A stretch of DNA of 64,000 nt from JAENVU01 sp963756815 (lineage in GTDB: Bacteria; Actinomycetota; Acidimicrobiia; IMCC26256; JAENVU01), in the NCBI GenBank assembly GCA_963756815.1, contig CAVWPR010000016.1, forward strand, positions 52,357 through 116,356, in the 5' to 3' direction. Both the position numbers and the translations under genes were made by a program. Under the pieces are notes generated by a model, which was given only the letters and a program-made list of their open reading frames with translations, made no database searches and had not been told where the DNA came from. The stretch's first letter is position 1. Each line of letters opens with the position of its first letter. Shown here in pieces: positions 1-11,893 of the stretch.

Positions 1-540
1 TCCCCCGGCCTGCTCTACACCTACGCCGAGAGCAAGGAAGCGCTCTTCGCGCTGGTGGTGCAACGCGAGGCCGGCGTCGACATCTCCGCCCTCCCCCTGC
101 CGGTCTCGACCGCGTCGGAGAGCGAGCTCGTGACACTCGTGCGGTCGGCGCTCGACGCGCTCGTGACGGTCGACGCGCTGGACGCCGCCGAGGCGACCGA
201 CGCGCCGGACGACGTCGGCGCGGAGGTCGCGGCGATCGTCGCCGAGCACTTCGACGCGATCCTCGGGTGCCGCACGCTGCTCCGCCTCGTCGAGCGGTGT
301 GCCGCCGACTGGCCGATGCTCGCGGGGGCGTTCTACGAGGACGGCCGACAGATCCACCTCGAGCGTCTCGCCCGATACCTCGAGCGGCGGCGGGCCGCGG
401 GGCTCATCGCTCCGATCGGGGACACCGATGTCGCGGCGCGCTTCGTGCTGGAGACCGTCGCATGGTTCGCCAACCACCGGTTCGGTGACCACGACGGCGC
501 CGCGCTCGACGACGCCGCGGTGCGCACCGAGGTGGTCCAG
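1..540 (+). CDS. TetR-family regulator, copy 1 (5' truncated)
   Basis: The gene enters from the left edge; its first residues (SPGLLYTYAESKEALF) are the end of the TetR helix-turn-helix and the following helix, so roughly the first 40 residues lie outside. The remaining ~180 residues are the ligand-binding domain. It is nearly identical over its whole visible length to the second TetR at 1760-2541, with scattered substitutions, so the two are paralogues from a recent duplication. No stop is seen in frame after VVQ near 540; the frame runs on into the hydrolase, which suggests a small indel near the 3' end (a TAG lies in another frame at 546-548). Ligand unknown; the following hydrolase is a possible target. 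Confidence 0.8.
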
Positions 541-606
541 GAGGCTAGGCAGCGGTGGCCGTCACGACGACTCGACACGGCGACCGCGCCGCGGTGGACT
601 GCACGG

Positions 607-1690
607 GTGCCGCCCGCCCCTGAGTCGATCGGCGGCTATCCCCACCTCGCGATCCGGGCACTGTTCTGGCGCTACGGGCTTCGTCGGATCACGACCCGTC
701 ACGGCATCCGCCTCTTCCGGGTCCGCTACCCGACCCGCACCCCCGACGGACCGCGCGACCGAGGTCTCCGGGCTCCTCGCGTTGCCTCGGGGCGCGCCGT
801 CCTGCCCGGCGATCGTCAGCTGGCAGCACGGCACCGCGTCGCTGCGCACCGCCGCCCCGTCGGCCAAGGACGCGGCCAACGGTCTCCTGCCGGCCGCGGT
901 GTTCGCCGGCCACGGCTGCGCCCTGTTCGCGCCCGACTACCTCGGGTACGGCGTGTCCAGCGAGCGCCACCCGTACTACCTCGCGGATCACATGGCGACG
1001 GTCGTCCGTGACGGCATCGTCGCGGCCCGCGCCGCGATCGAGCACACCTCGACCGTCGTCGCACCAAGGCTCGTGCTCGCCGGGTTCTCGGAGGGCGGTC
1101 ACGCGAGCCTCGCCGCCCAACGACTCATCGAGCGGGAGCCGGTACCGGGCCTCATGCTCCTCGGCGCGGCACCGGTGGCCGCAGCCGTCGATCTCGTAGG
1201 GGCCGGCCTGGCCGGCGCGCTACGAGCGCAGTCGCGCTGACAGCAGCCTGTACGTCGCGTGGCTGGCGACGACCTACGCCGACCACTACGGCGAGTCGAT
1301 CGCCGACGTGCTGCGGCCCGAGTGGATGGAGGGCGCGTCCGCGCTCTTCGACGGTGAGCACGATGGCGACGCCACCGTGGCTGCGCTCCCGGCGGATCCC
1401 CACGACCTGCTGACCGAGTCGTTCCTTACCGCGCACTCGCAGGATCGGCCGCACTGGTTCCGTGACCGGCTCGGCGAGAACGGGCTGCTCGAGAACACGC
1501 CCGCCACGCCGGTGCGGCTGTACTTCGGCGCGCGGACGCCGACGTCACCCCTGAGCAGGCCGCCGCCTACCTGGCGGCGCATCCGGATCCCGGTGTCGAG
1601 GCCGTCTGCGTCGGTGAGCTCGACCACGAGGAGACGCTCCTGGCCGCCTTGATGCCGCTCCGCGCCTGGATCGACGAGCTCACCGCCTGA
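607..1690 (+). CDS. alpha/beta hydrolase, secretory-lipase-like (frameshifted)
   Basis: Read through three one-base shifts (near 745, 1215 and 1535) this gives one ~360-residue protein. It has a nucleophile elbow GFSEGGHAS around 1083-1109, an oxyanion-type segment WQHGT upstream, and a C-terminal LDHEE containing the likely catalytic histidine. The arrangement resembles lipase/esterase proteins of the secretory lipase group, but no signal peptide is evident with the GTG start at 607. Substrate unknown, probably an ester. It follows TetR copy 1 directly and may be its target. The shifts look like sequence errors because each piece keeps family character to the stop at 1688-1690. Confidence 0.65.
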
Positions 1691-1725
1691 CGGCCCGGCA
1701 CCGACGGCGCCGAGTCGGAACGATC

Positions 1726-1753
1726 TTGACTGAATTGTTCATTCAGTTATATT
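1726..1753 (+). promoter_or_regulatory. promoter with embedded TetR operator, leaderless
   Basis: A -35 box TTGACT (1726-1731) and a -10 box TATATT (1748-1753) are 16 bp apart. Between and overlapping them is a 19-bp inverted repeat, ACTGAAT-N5-ATTCAGT (1729-1747). The GTG start of TetR copy 2 is at 1760, about where transcription should begin, so the mRNA is probably leaderless. The A/T-rich promoter stands out in GC-rich surroundings. Binding by the downstream TetR (autorepression) is inferred from position. Confidence 0.75.
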
Positions 1754-1759
1754 GGACCG

Positions 1760-2541
1760 GTGCCGCGGACCCGGAGCCCTCAGCGCCTCGACGCGATCGT
1801 GGCCGCGGCCCTCGCCACCTTCGCGGCGTCGGGCTACCGCAGGACCCGGATGAGCGACGTCGCCGCGGCGGCCGGCGTGTCCCCCGGTCTGCTCTACACG
1901 TACGCCGAGAGCAAGGAGGCGCTCTTCGCGCTGGTCGTGCAACGCGAGACCGGCGTCGACATCGCGTCCCTCCCGCTGCCGGTCCGCACCGCGTCGGACA
2001 CGGAGCTCGTCGCCCTGGTCCGCGGCCGCGCTCGACGCCCTCGTGACGGTCGACGCGCTCGGACGTCGCCGAGGCGACCGACGCGCCGGACGACGTCGGC
2101 GCGGAGGTCGCGGCGATCGTCGCCGAGCACTTCGACGCGATCCTCGGCTGCCGCACGTTGCTCCGCCTCGTCGAGCGGTGTGCCGCCGACTGGCCGATGC
2201 TCGCGGGCGCGTTCGACGAGGACGGCCGACAGATCCACCTCGAGCGTCTCGCCCGATACCTCGACCGGCGGCGGGCCGCGGGCTCATCGCTCCGATCGAC
2301 GACACCGACGTCGCGGCGCGCTTCGTGCTGGAGACCGTCGCATGGTTCGCCAACCACCGGTTCGGTGACCACGACGGCGCCGCGCTCGACGACGCCGCGG
2401 TGCGCACCGAGGTGGTCCAGCTCGTCACCGCGCACTGGTCGGGTCATGAGCGCGGCGGAGACCACCACGCGCCGTGTGCGTCGCGGCCGCGGAGCGGGGC
2501 CCGAGCGGCCCGCCCCGAAGGCACAGGAGCGGGAAGGATGA
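1760..2541 (+). CDS. TetR-family regulator, copy 2 (frameshifted)
   Basis: Full-length TetR regulator: N-terminal DNA-binding domain (residues ~8-55, ending GVSPGLLYTYAESKEALF) and an alpha-helical ligand domain. The GTG start at 1760 is set by the promoter just upstream. Compared with copy 1 it carries extra bases near 2030 and 2061 and lacks one near 2282, all in G/C runs, so the frame breaks three times while the protein stays alignable. After VVQ it diverges from copy 1. The end is uncertain: a stop TGA at 2539-2541 in a neighbouring frame would overlap the next gene by ATGA. Probably regulates itself and the glycosyltransferase behind it. Confidence 0.75.
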
Positions 2542-3933
2542 CCTCGGCCGTCGCGTGGGTCGCGGCCGCGACGACCGCGCTGCACCTCGCCACCGCCAAC
2601 CTGTGGGGCTACCACCGCGACGAGTTCTATTACCTCGCCTGCGGACGTCGGCTGGCGTGGGGATTCGTCGACCACCCGCCCGTCACGCCGTGGCTCTACC
2701 GGCTCGCCGACCTGACCCTGGGCACGAGCAAGCTCGGGCTGCGGACCGTGCCCGCGTTGCTCCACGGCGCCACCGTGCTGCTGATCGCGGTCCTGGCGCG
2801 CGAGCTCGGCGGCTCGACGCGCGCGCAGCTCCTCGCCGCCGCTGGCCGCCGCGCTCGCGCCGCTCCTGCTCACCACCGGGCACTTCCTCGGCACCGTGAC
2901 CCTCGAGATCACGGTCGGTGCCGCCGTCGCGCTCGTCGTGGTGCGGTTGGTCGACGGCGGCGACCCCCGCCTGTGGCTCGTCGCGGGCGTGCTCGTCGGC
3001 ATCGGCCTGCTCAACAAGTGGACGTTCGCCTTCGCGATCGCGGGTCTCGCGCTCGGTCTGCTGCTCGGCAACCGTGACGTCCTCGGCACGCCGTGGCTGC
3101 TCGCCGGTGCCGCGGTCGCCCTCGCCATCTGGGCGCCCAACCTCTGGTGGCAGGCCCAGCACGGCTGGCCGCAGCTGGAGTTCGCGGGCACGCTGCGCGA
3201 CTACGGGCAGACCCCGCTCGTGGTGCCCGCACAGCTCATCGTCCTCGGGGCGGGGGCGGTGCTGGCGGTCCCCGGCATCGTGTGGCTCGCGTCGAACGGC
3301 GCGGGCCGGCCCTACCGCTTCCTGCTGGTGGCGTTCGTCGTCGCGTTGCTCGCGACGCTGCTCACCGGTGGCAAGCCGTACTACACCGCCGCGGTCCTGC
3401 CCGCGCTCATCGCCGCCGGCGCGGTCGCCGTCGACGGCTCGCGCGGCTGGGTGCTCCCGACGGTCGTCGTCGCGCTCGGCGTCGCGCTCGCACCGCTCGC
3501 GATGCCGCTGACGCCCCGGCGCACCGCGGATGCGCTCCGGGCCGTCAATCCCGAGCTGGGCGAGATGGTCGGCTGGGAGCAGCTCGCGGCGCAGGCCCGC
3601 ACGCTCCACGCGCAGCACCCGCAGGCGGGGCTCCTGACGACCAACTACTCCGAGGCGGGAGCGATCGAGCTGCTCGCCCCCGGGCTCCCACAACCCGCGT
3701 CCGGCCACAACAGCTACTGGGACTGGGGCCCACCTCGGGGCGACCCCGACGCGGTGATCGCCTGGGGGTACGACCGCGCCCGCCTCGACGCCGCGTTCAC
3801 CCACGTCCGCCGGATCGCCAGCGTCGAGTCGCCCGACGGCGTGCACAACCAGGAGGACGGGACGCCGATCTGGCTCGCCACCGGGCGCCGGGCGCCGTGG
3901 TCCGAGCTCTGGCCCGGCTTCCGGCGGGTCTGA
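2538..3933 (+). CDS. GT39/ArnT-like integral membrane glycosyltransferase (one frameshift)
   Basis: A ~465-residue polytopic membrane protein of the PMT/ArnT fold, which transfers sugars from polyprenyl-phosphate donors. Near the N-terminus it has the loop motif HRDEFYYLACG with the acidic residues typical of the GT-C catalytic loop, then many hydrophobic helices, the conserved LNKWTFAF and NLWWQ segments, and a soluble C-terminal part. ATG 2538 follows GGAAGG and overlaps the end of the TetR gene. One base too many near 2840 breaks the frame. Its TGA is directly followed by the stop of the convergent monooxygenase (TGATCA). Acceptor unknown: cell-wall glycan or protein. Confidence 0.8.
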
Positions 3934-5773
<1,840 letters not shown>

Positions 5774-5842
5774 GTCGACGTCTCCTTCGATGGGGACCTC
5801 GAGTCCAGCACGCCGCCGGCGTGAACGAGAACTCGGGCCGTG

Positions 5843-7680
5843 CTACGCGGAGCGCGAGTGCGCCGAGTCCCACGCCGCGAACAGCGTGGCGTAGCGGCCG
5901 CGGCGCGCCAGCAGCTCGTCGTGCGTTCCCACCTCGAGCAGGCCGCCGGCGTCGACCACGGCGATGCGATCGCAGCGCGCTGCGGTCGAGAGGCGGTGCG
6001 CGACCACCACCACCGTGCGACCTTCGGTGAGCCGGTCCAGCGCCCGTTCCACCGCGTGCTCGGTGCCGGGGTCGAGGTTCGAGGTCGCCTCGTCGAGTAC
6101 CAGCACGGTGGGGTCGGCGAGCGCGGCCCGCGTCAGCGACACCAGCTGCTTCTCCCCCGCCGACAGGCGCGAGCCGCGCTCGCGCACCTCGGTGTCCATC
6201 CCGTTCGGCAACGCCGCGAACGTCTCGGTCAGCCCGAGGGCGGCCACGGCATCGTCGACCTCGGCGTCGGTCGCGTCCTCCCGCCCGACGCGCACGTTGT
6301 CGCGGATCGTGCCCGGCGAAGAGGAAGCCCTCCTGGGGCACCACGACGACGTGGCGGCGCAGGCTCGCGAACGTGGCCTGGCGCAGGTCCACGTCGCCGA
6401 ACCGGACGGTGCCCGCGCGGGGGTCGTAGAACCGCGCCATGAGCTTGGCGAGCGTCGACTTGCCCGCGCCCGTCGGTCCGACGAGTGCGAGCCGCTCGCC
6501 CGGCGCGACCGAGATCGTCACGTCGCGCAGCACTTCCGGTCCGAGCGGGTGCACCACGCCGTCGGTGTCGGGCGGGCCACCGCCGTACGCGAACGCGACG
6601 TCGTCGACCGCGAGCGCGCCGGTCTCGGGGAGGTCCACCGCGCCGGGCTTCTCGTGCACCGACGCGTCGGTGTCGAGCAGGAAGAACAGCTTGTGCAGCG
6701 CGGCACCGGCGGACTGCACCGTGTTGTAGAGCTGGCTCAGCTGCTGGATGGGCTCGAACAGGTTGTTGAGGTACAGGACGAACGCGAGCACGGTGCCGAC
6801 GGTGACCACCGCGTTGTCGACCAGCACGCCGCCCAAGCCGACGATCACCGCGATGCCCATCACCCCCGTGAACTCCACGAACGGGAAGTACTTCGACGAG
6901 ATGCGCACCGTCTCGAGGTTGGCGTCGTACTGGTGCTCGTTCGTGCGGCCGAAGCGACGGATCCAGCCGGCCTCCTGCCCGAAGGCCTGCACCACCCGCA
7001 CGCCTTCGAGTCCTTCCTGCAACGTTGCGAGGTTCTCGCCGATCGCCTCGCGCACCTCGAGGTAGGCGACGTTCGACCGCCGGCGGAACCAGCGGGACGC
7101 GATCACCACCGGCGGCACGATCAGCAGGACGCCGAGGCTCAGCTGCCAGCTGAGGGCGAGAATCACGATCACCGCGCCGAAGAAGATCAGGAAGTTCTGC
7201 ACGAACATCACCAGCCCCGTGCTGATGAGCTCCTGCAGCGCGTCGATGTCGGACGTCATCCGGGACACGAGCCGGCCCGTCTTCTCCCGATCGAAGAAGT
7301 CGAGGGAGAGCGAGGTGATGTGGCGGAACACCTGCACGCGCAGCGAGCGCAGGAACCGCTCGCCCGTGCGATTGACGAGCCAGATGACCGACCGGCCGAA
7401 GACCAACCCGAGGATCGCGACGACCAGGTACGCGAACGCGGCGCGGTTCAGCGCCGCCGGCGTCCTTGCCCACGAGCCCGTCGTCGACGCCCAGGCGCAC
7501 GAGCATCGGGCCCGCGAGCAGGCACGCGGTCTGGAGCACGAGGACGACCGTGGCGAGCACGATCTGCCGCCGGTACGGGCGCAGCATCCGCCACATCCGG
7601 CGCAGCACCTGGTGCGCGGCGGCGCGGTCGAGCCGTGTCTCCTCGTCGACCGGGTTGGCACCGACCATCCCGCCTCTCAT
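5843..7680 (-). CDS. ABC exporter half-transporter, subunit B (frameshifted)
   Basis: Six-helix transmembrane domain followed by an ATPase domain, ~610 residues. Walker A GPTGAGKST, Walker B VLVLDEATSNLD with the catalytic Glu, H-loop VAHRLS, but a deviating signature RLSAGE. ATG at 7680 overlaps the stop of the preceding exporter gene by ATGA, so the two are translationally coupled and very likely form a heterodimer. Frameshifts occur near 7465 and 6312. Deviant signature here plus the Asp in the partner's Walker B place one degenerate ATP site in the dimer, as in TM287/288 and BmrCD. Probably a multidrug or lipid exporter. Confidence 0.88.
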
Positions 7681-9474
7681 GCGGGTGCCTCCTCGACCGC
7701 GCTGAGCGAGGCGGAGGCCAGCGACCGACCGGTACTCGGGCGAGGTGGCGAGCAGCTCCGTGTGGGTCCCGGTCGCGATCACCCGCCCGTCACCGAGGAG
7801 CACGACGCGGTCGGCGAGGGCGATCGTCGCGGGCCGGTGGGCGATGATCAACGTCGTCCGACCGTGCATCACCTCACCGAGGGCGGCGCGGATCTCGTGC
7901 TCCTTCGTGGGATCGACCGACGACGTGGCGTCGTCGAGGATCAGGATGCGCGGGTCGGCGAGCACGGCGCGGGCGATGGCGATGCGCTGCCGCTGACCGC
8001 CGGAGAGCGAGAACCCGTGCTCGCCGATGACGGTGTCGTACCCGGCCGGCAGCGCCTCGACGAACTCCGCCGCGCCCGCGAGCCGGCGCGGCACGCTCCA
8101 CCTGGTCGAGCGGCGCGTCCGGATCCGCGAAGGCGATGTTCTCGCGCACCGAGTCCGAGAAGAGGAAGGTGTCCTCGAAGACGATGCCGACGGCGCTGCG
8201 CAGCTCGTCGACCCGGAGGTCGCGGACGTCGACGCCGTCGAGCAGGATCCGGCCCGCCTCGACGTCGTAGAAGCGCGGGACGAGCCGGGCGACCGTGGTC
8301 TTGCCGCTGCCGGTCGCACCCACGATCGCGACGGCCTCGCCGCCGCGGATCGGTGAGGTCGAGGCCGTCGAGCACCGAGCGGCCGGGCCCGTAGCCGAAC
8401 CGCACCCCCTCGAACCGCAGCTCCCCCGAGCCCGGCGGCAGCGCGACGGCGCCGGCGGCGTCGTCGATCTCGGGGTCGGTCGTCAGGATCTCGTGCACCC
8501 GGCCCGCACCGGCCGACGCCCTCGACGCCTGCGCGATGAGCATCCCCGTCATCCGCAGCGGCCAGATCAGCATGAGGATGTAGAGGTTGAACGCGAGGAT
8601 GTCACCGACCTGCAGGTTGCCGTCCAGCACCTGGTGGCCGCCGTACCAGAGGATCGCCACCATCGAGATCGTCGGCAGGAAGTCGACGAGGGGCATGAAC
8701 CCGCTCCGCAGCTTCGCCGCGGCCAGCGCGCGTTCGAGCACGCGGTCCGCCGCCGCCTCGAGCCGGCGCACCTGCTGCCGTTCGGCGCCGAAGCCCTTCA
8801 CGACGCGGATCCCGGCGAGGCTCTCCTCGACGACGCCCGAGACCCCGCCGAGCTCCTCCTGCAACGCGTGGTTCACCGGCGCGATCCGCCGCGAGAACCG
8901 GGTGGCCGCGAGGTTGAGGAACGGCAGCGCGCCGAGCGCGAGCACCGCCAGCACCACGTTCTTCCAGAGCATGATCGCGAGCACACCGCCGAGGGTGAAC
9001 ATCGCCGCGATCGTGAGCGGGATCAGGATCACCGTCTGCTCGACCTGCTGGATGTCGGTGTTGGCGCGCGCCATGAGCTGACCCGTCTGGGCCTGGTCGT
9101 GGAAGGCGAAGTGCAGCCGCTGCAGGTGGGCGAACAGGCGGTGGCGCAGGTCGGTCTCCGTTCGCAGCGCGATCCGGAACGCCGAATAGCGACGGAAGCC
9201 GGTCGACAGCGGCCTGCACCACCCCGACGAGCACCATGAGGATCGTCAGCCGGATGACCTTGCCCTGGTCCCCCGCCCGCATGCCGTCGTCGATGGCGGC
9301 GGCGGCGATCAGCGGGACGGTGAGCTTGGCCGCGGTCCACACGATCCCGGCCGCGACGCCGCTCACGACCCAGGCCCCTTGGGGCCGGATCGTCTGCAGG
9401 ATGAGACGCCAACCGGCGCGGCGCAGCGTGCGGTCCGCGTCGGCCGCGACGGAGTCGAGTGGAGGAGCGGTCAC
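7677..9474 (-). CDS. ABC exporter half-transporter, subunit A (frameshifted)
   Basis: First gene of the exporter pair, GTG start at 9474 (PPLDSVAADADRTLRRAGW). Transmembrane domain with six helices, then an ATPase domain with Walker A GATGSGKTT, signature SLSGGQRQR and Walker B ILILDDATSSVD. The normal catalytic Glu after the Walker B Asp is Asp, a mark of the degenerate site of heterodimeric exporters. Frameshifts near 9195, 8350, 8090 and 7720 interrupt the gene; the last is needed to reach the TGA that overlaps the next ATG. The preceding gene on this strand is the FtsH-like protease to the right, 44 bp away, so a common operon is possible. Confidence 0.87.
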
Positions 9475-9518
9475 GGCCGACCGAGGGTACCCCGGCCGGC
9501 GCGGAACGCCTCCGGGGG

Positions 9519-11339
9519 TTACTCGGTGTCGCCGAGCGTCGCCTTGGCGAGCGCCTCTGCGATGACCTCGGTGATCTCGTCGCCGACGAGCTCGTCGCGT
9601 TCGAGCAGCTCGTCGCGCAGCGCCTCCACCACGTGGCGGTTGGCATCGAGCAGCACGCGGACCGACTCCTTGGAGCGGTCGAGCATCTTCTCGATCTCCT
9701 GGCGCGACGAGTCGTCGGCCAGCACGCGGGCCACCAGTCCGGTGTCGAGCGGACCGCCGCCGCTCGCCTCGAAGCTGACGAGGGACGACGACATCCCGAG
9801 CGCGCCGACCATCATCGCCGCGGTCGACGTCGCCTGCGCCAGGTCGCCCCCGGGTCCCGTGCCCGACTCCCCGAACCAGATCTCCTCGGCGACCATCCCG
9901 CCGAAGCTGATCTGGATGTGCGCGAGCAGCTCGGAACGCGTCCGCAGGAACCGCTCCTCGGTGTCCGAGTGCGCGAGCAGGCCGAGCGAGCCGCGGCGGC
10001 GGATGATCGAGAGGACCTCCAGCTTGCGCCCGACGCCCACCAGGTCGGCGACCACCGCGTGACCGGCCTCGTGGGTCGCGATGACCCGCTTCTCGTGCTC
10101 GGTGTACTCGACCGGGTTCGCGAGCCCGACCTCCTCGGTGATCTTCGCCGACTGCAGGTCGGACCACTCCATCGCCTCGCGCCCGTCGCGCAGGGCCCAC
10201 ACGAGCGCCTCGTCGAAGAGGTGCTCGATCATCACGGGCGAGTAGCCGAGCGTGAGGGCCGCGAGCTGGTCGCGCCGCTCGTCCTTGTCGAGCTCCGGGA
10301 TGTGCGCCTTCTTGTCCAGGTAGAAGTCGATGATCTCGCGTCGCCCGGAGCGGCCCGGCAGGTCGAAGTGGATCGAGCGGTCGAAACGACCAGGGCGCAG
10401 GAGTGCAGGGTCGAGCGCGTTGGCCCGGTTGGTCGCGCCGATCACCAGGATGTTCGACGACACCGGCGGCCGCTTCTTGATCTCGAAGCGCGCCGGCAGC
10501 AGGCGGTTGACCTTCGACGTGCACCAGCCGACCAGCTTCTCGCGCTTGTTCGGCTCGTCGAAGGACTGGAGCTGGATGAGCAGCTCGTTGATGACGCCGG
10601 CAAAGCCCTCGCCGAGCGAGCGGTTGACGATGCGGTCGTCGTGGCGCGCCTGGGGATCACGGTTCATGCCGGCGCGCGCCACGCCGATCGCGTCGATCTC
10701 CTCGATGAAGCCGATCGCGCCGCCCTCGCGGCGCGCCGCCTTGCGCAGCGCCTTGAAGAAGTTGGCGATCTTGCGGTTGGTCTGACCGAAGTACGGGGAC
10801 TGGATCGAGCTCGCCGCGATGAAGAGGAAGGGGACGCCGGCCTCGCGCGCCATCGCCTTCGCCATGTAGGTCTTGCCGGTCCCGGGCGGTCCCTCGAACA
10901 GGATGGCGCGACGCGGGTTGCCGCCCATCCGCTCGCGGAACGTCTTGTAGGCCAGGAACAGGTTGAGCGTCTTGACGACCTCGTCCTTCACCATGCCGAG
11001 CCCGACGACGTCGTCGAGCGTGGTGGAGATCTCGCTCGGCCGGTACGTCGTGTGTGGTGAACGGCCCATGAGGAGCATGGGACCGCCGAGCACCAGGATC
11101 AGGCCGAGGATCAGCAGGATCTGCGGGAGGTAGGTCGCGAGGGTCGGCGGCAGCGTGATGTGCGGCGGTCCCCAGTGGACCGGGTCGCCGCCGAGCCACC
11201 GCGCGAACGTGTAGTCCGCGATGAGCAGCGCCACGAGCCCGAGCTTCAGCAGCCGCCGCCGCCGCCCGGCCTCGCGAATCCGGGCGACGTCACCCGCCGC
11301 CCCGAGCACGCGCGAACCACCGATCAGCCCGACGTCCAT
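9519..11339 (-). CDS. FtsH-like membrane AAA+ zinc metalloprotease
   Basis: 606 residues. Two membrane helices (about 30-46 and 70-91) anchor it; the AAA+ domain has Walker A GPPGTGKT (150-157), a Walker B reading GFIEEIDAIG where the usual Asp before the catalytic Glu is Glu, and the SRH/arginine finger RPGRFDR (315-321). An extra ~40-residue stretch (about 258-296, with CTSKVNRLLPARF) sits between Walker B and the SRH and is absent from ordinary FtsH. The protease domain has HEAGH (423-427) and the third-ligand region GGDLAQAT. ATG 11339 is preceded by GAGAGGA. It is a divergent FtsH paralogue rather than the housekeeping enzyme; substrate unknown. Confidence 0.85.
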   Translation of the reverse strand: MDVGLIGGSRVLGAAGDVARIREAGRRRRLLKLGLVALLIADYTFARWLGGDPVHWGPPHITLPPTLATYLPQILLILGLILVLGGPMLLMGRSPHTTYRPSEISTTLDDVVGLGMVKDEVVKTLNLFLAYKTFRERMGGNPRRAILFEGPPGTGKTYMAKAMAREAGVPFLFIAASSIQSPYFGQTNRKIANFFKALRKAARREGGAIGFIEEIDAIGVARAGMNRDPQARHDDRIVNRSLGEGFAGVINELLIQLQSFDEPNKREKLVGWCTSKVNRLLPARFEIKKRPPVSSNILVIGATNRANALDPALLRPGRFDRSIHFDLPGRSGRREIIDFYLDKKAHIPELDKDERRDQLAALTLGYSPVMIEHLFDEALVWALRDGREAMEWSDLQSAKITEEVGLANPVEYTEHEKRVIATHEAGHAVVADLVGVGRKLEVLSIIRRRGSLGLLAHSDTEERFLRTRSELLAHIQISFGGMVAEEIWFGESGTGPGGDLAQATSTAAMMVGALGMSSSLVSFEASGGGPLDTGLVARVLADDSSRQEIEKMLDRSKESVRVLLDANRHVVEALRDELLERDELVGDEITEVIAEALAKATLGDTE

Positions 11340-11484
11340 GCACCCGTCCTCTCGTTGATCCCGCGCCGCAAAGGGTGCAAAGCGTACTACCACTCTGCGG
11401 GAGGGACGATCCCCAAAGTTGGTGACCCACGGTGGTCATCCGGTCTCGCCGGAGCGCTCGGGGACGGACGGTAGGGTCGGCCGG

Positions 11485-11883
11485 ATGCGACTCGTCGACG
11501 CCCGGGCCGGTCGCTTCGAGCAGGGCGTCGTGGTGGTGGTGCTGCTCTTCGGCTTCGTGTTCAGCCAACCGTGGAGCATCCCGGCCGCCGCCGTGCTCGC
11601 CGGCCTCTCGGCCACGCTCGGCGAGCGCTCCCCGATCAGCCGGCTGTGGCACCGATTCGTGACGCCCCGGTTGCGCGCCCATGGACCGATGGAGCCGGTG
11701 GGTGCCGCCCGCGCGCAGGCGCTCCTGATCACCGCCGCGCTCGTCCTCGCGACGCTCGTGCTGCTCGCGGGCTCGGTGGGTCTGGCCTCTGTGATCGCCG
11801 CGGTCGCGGCGATCGTCGCCGCGCTCGGAGCCACCGGCATCGTGAACGCCGCGGTCGAGATCCGGAAGCGCACGAACCGGTAG
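11485..11883 (+). CDS. DUF4395-type small membrane protein
   Basis: 132 residues beginning MRLVDARAGRF. Four hydrophobic segments arranged as two pairs: around residues 12-38 and 72-118. The N-terminal D-R-RF pattern and paired helices fit DUF4395, a common actinobacterial membrane family of unknown role, often near sulfurtransferase genes; none is next to it here. It ends 10 bp before the convergent alpha-mannosidase stop. Start chosen at ATG 11485 because the family begins there; an upstream ATG at 11419 would add an unlikely charged leader. Confidence 0.65.
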   Translation: MRLVDARAGRFEQGVVVVVLLFGFVFSQPWSIPAAAVLAGLSATLGERSPISRLWHRFVTPRLRAHGPMEPVGAARAQALLITAALVLATLVLLAGSVGLASVIAAVAAIVAALGATGIVNAAVEIRKRTNR

Positions 11884-11893
11884 CCGCCCGTCG

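Noticed and set aside
9519..11339. Housekeeping ftsH
   Set aside because: Walker B change and the inserted loop differ from the housekeeping enzyme, and folE/folP neighbours typical of actinobacterial ftsH are absent.
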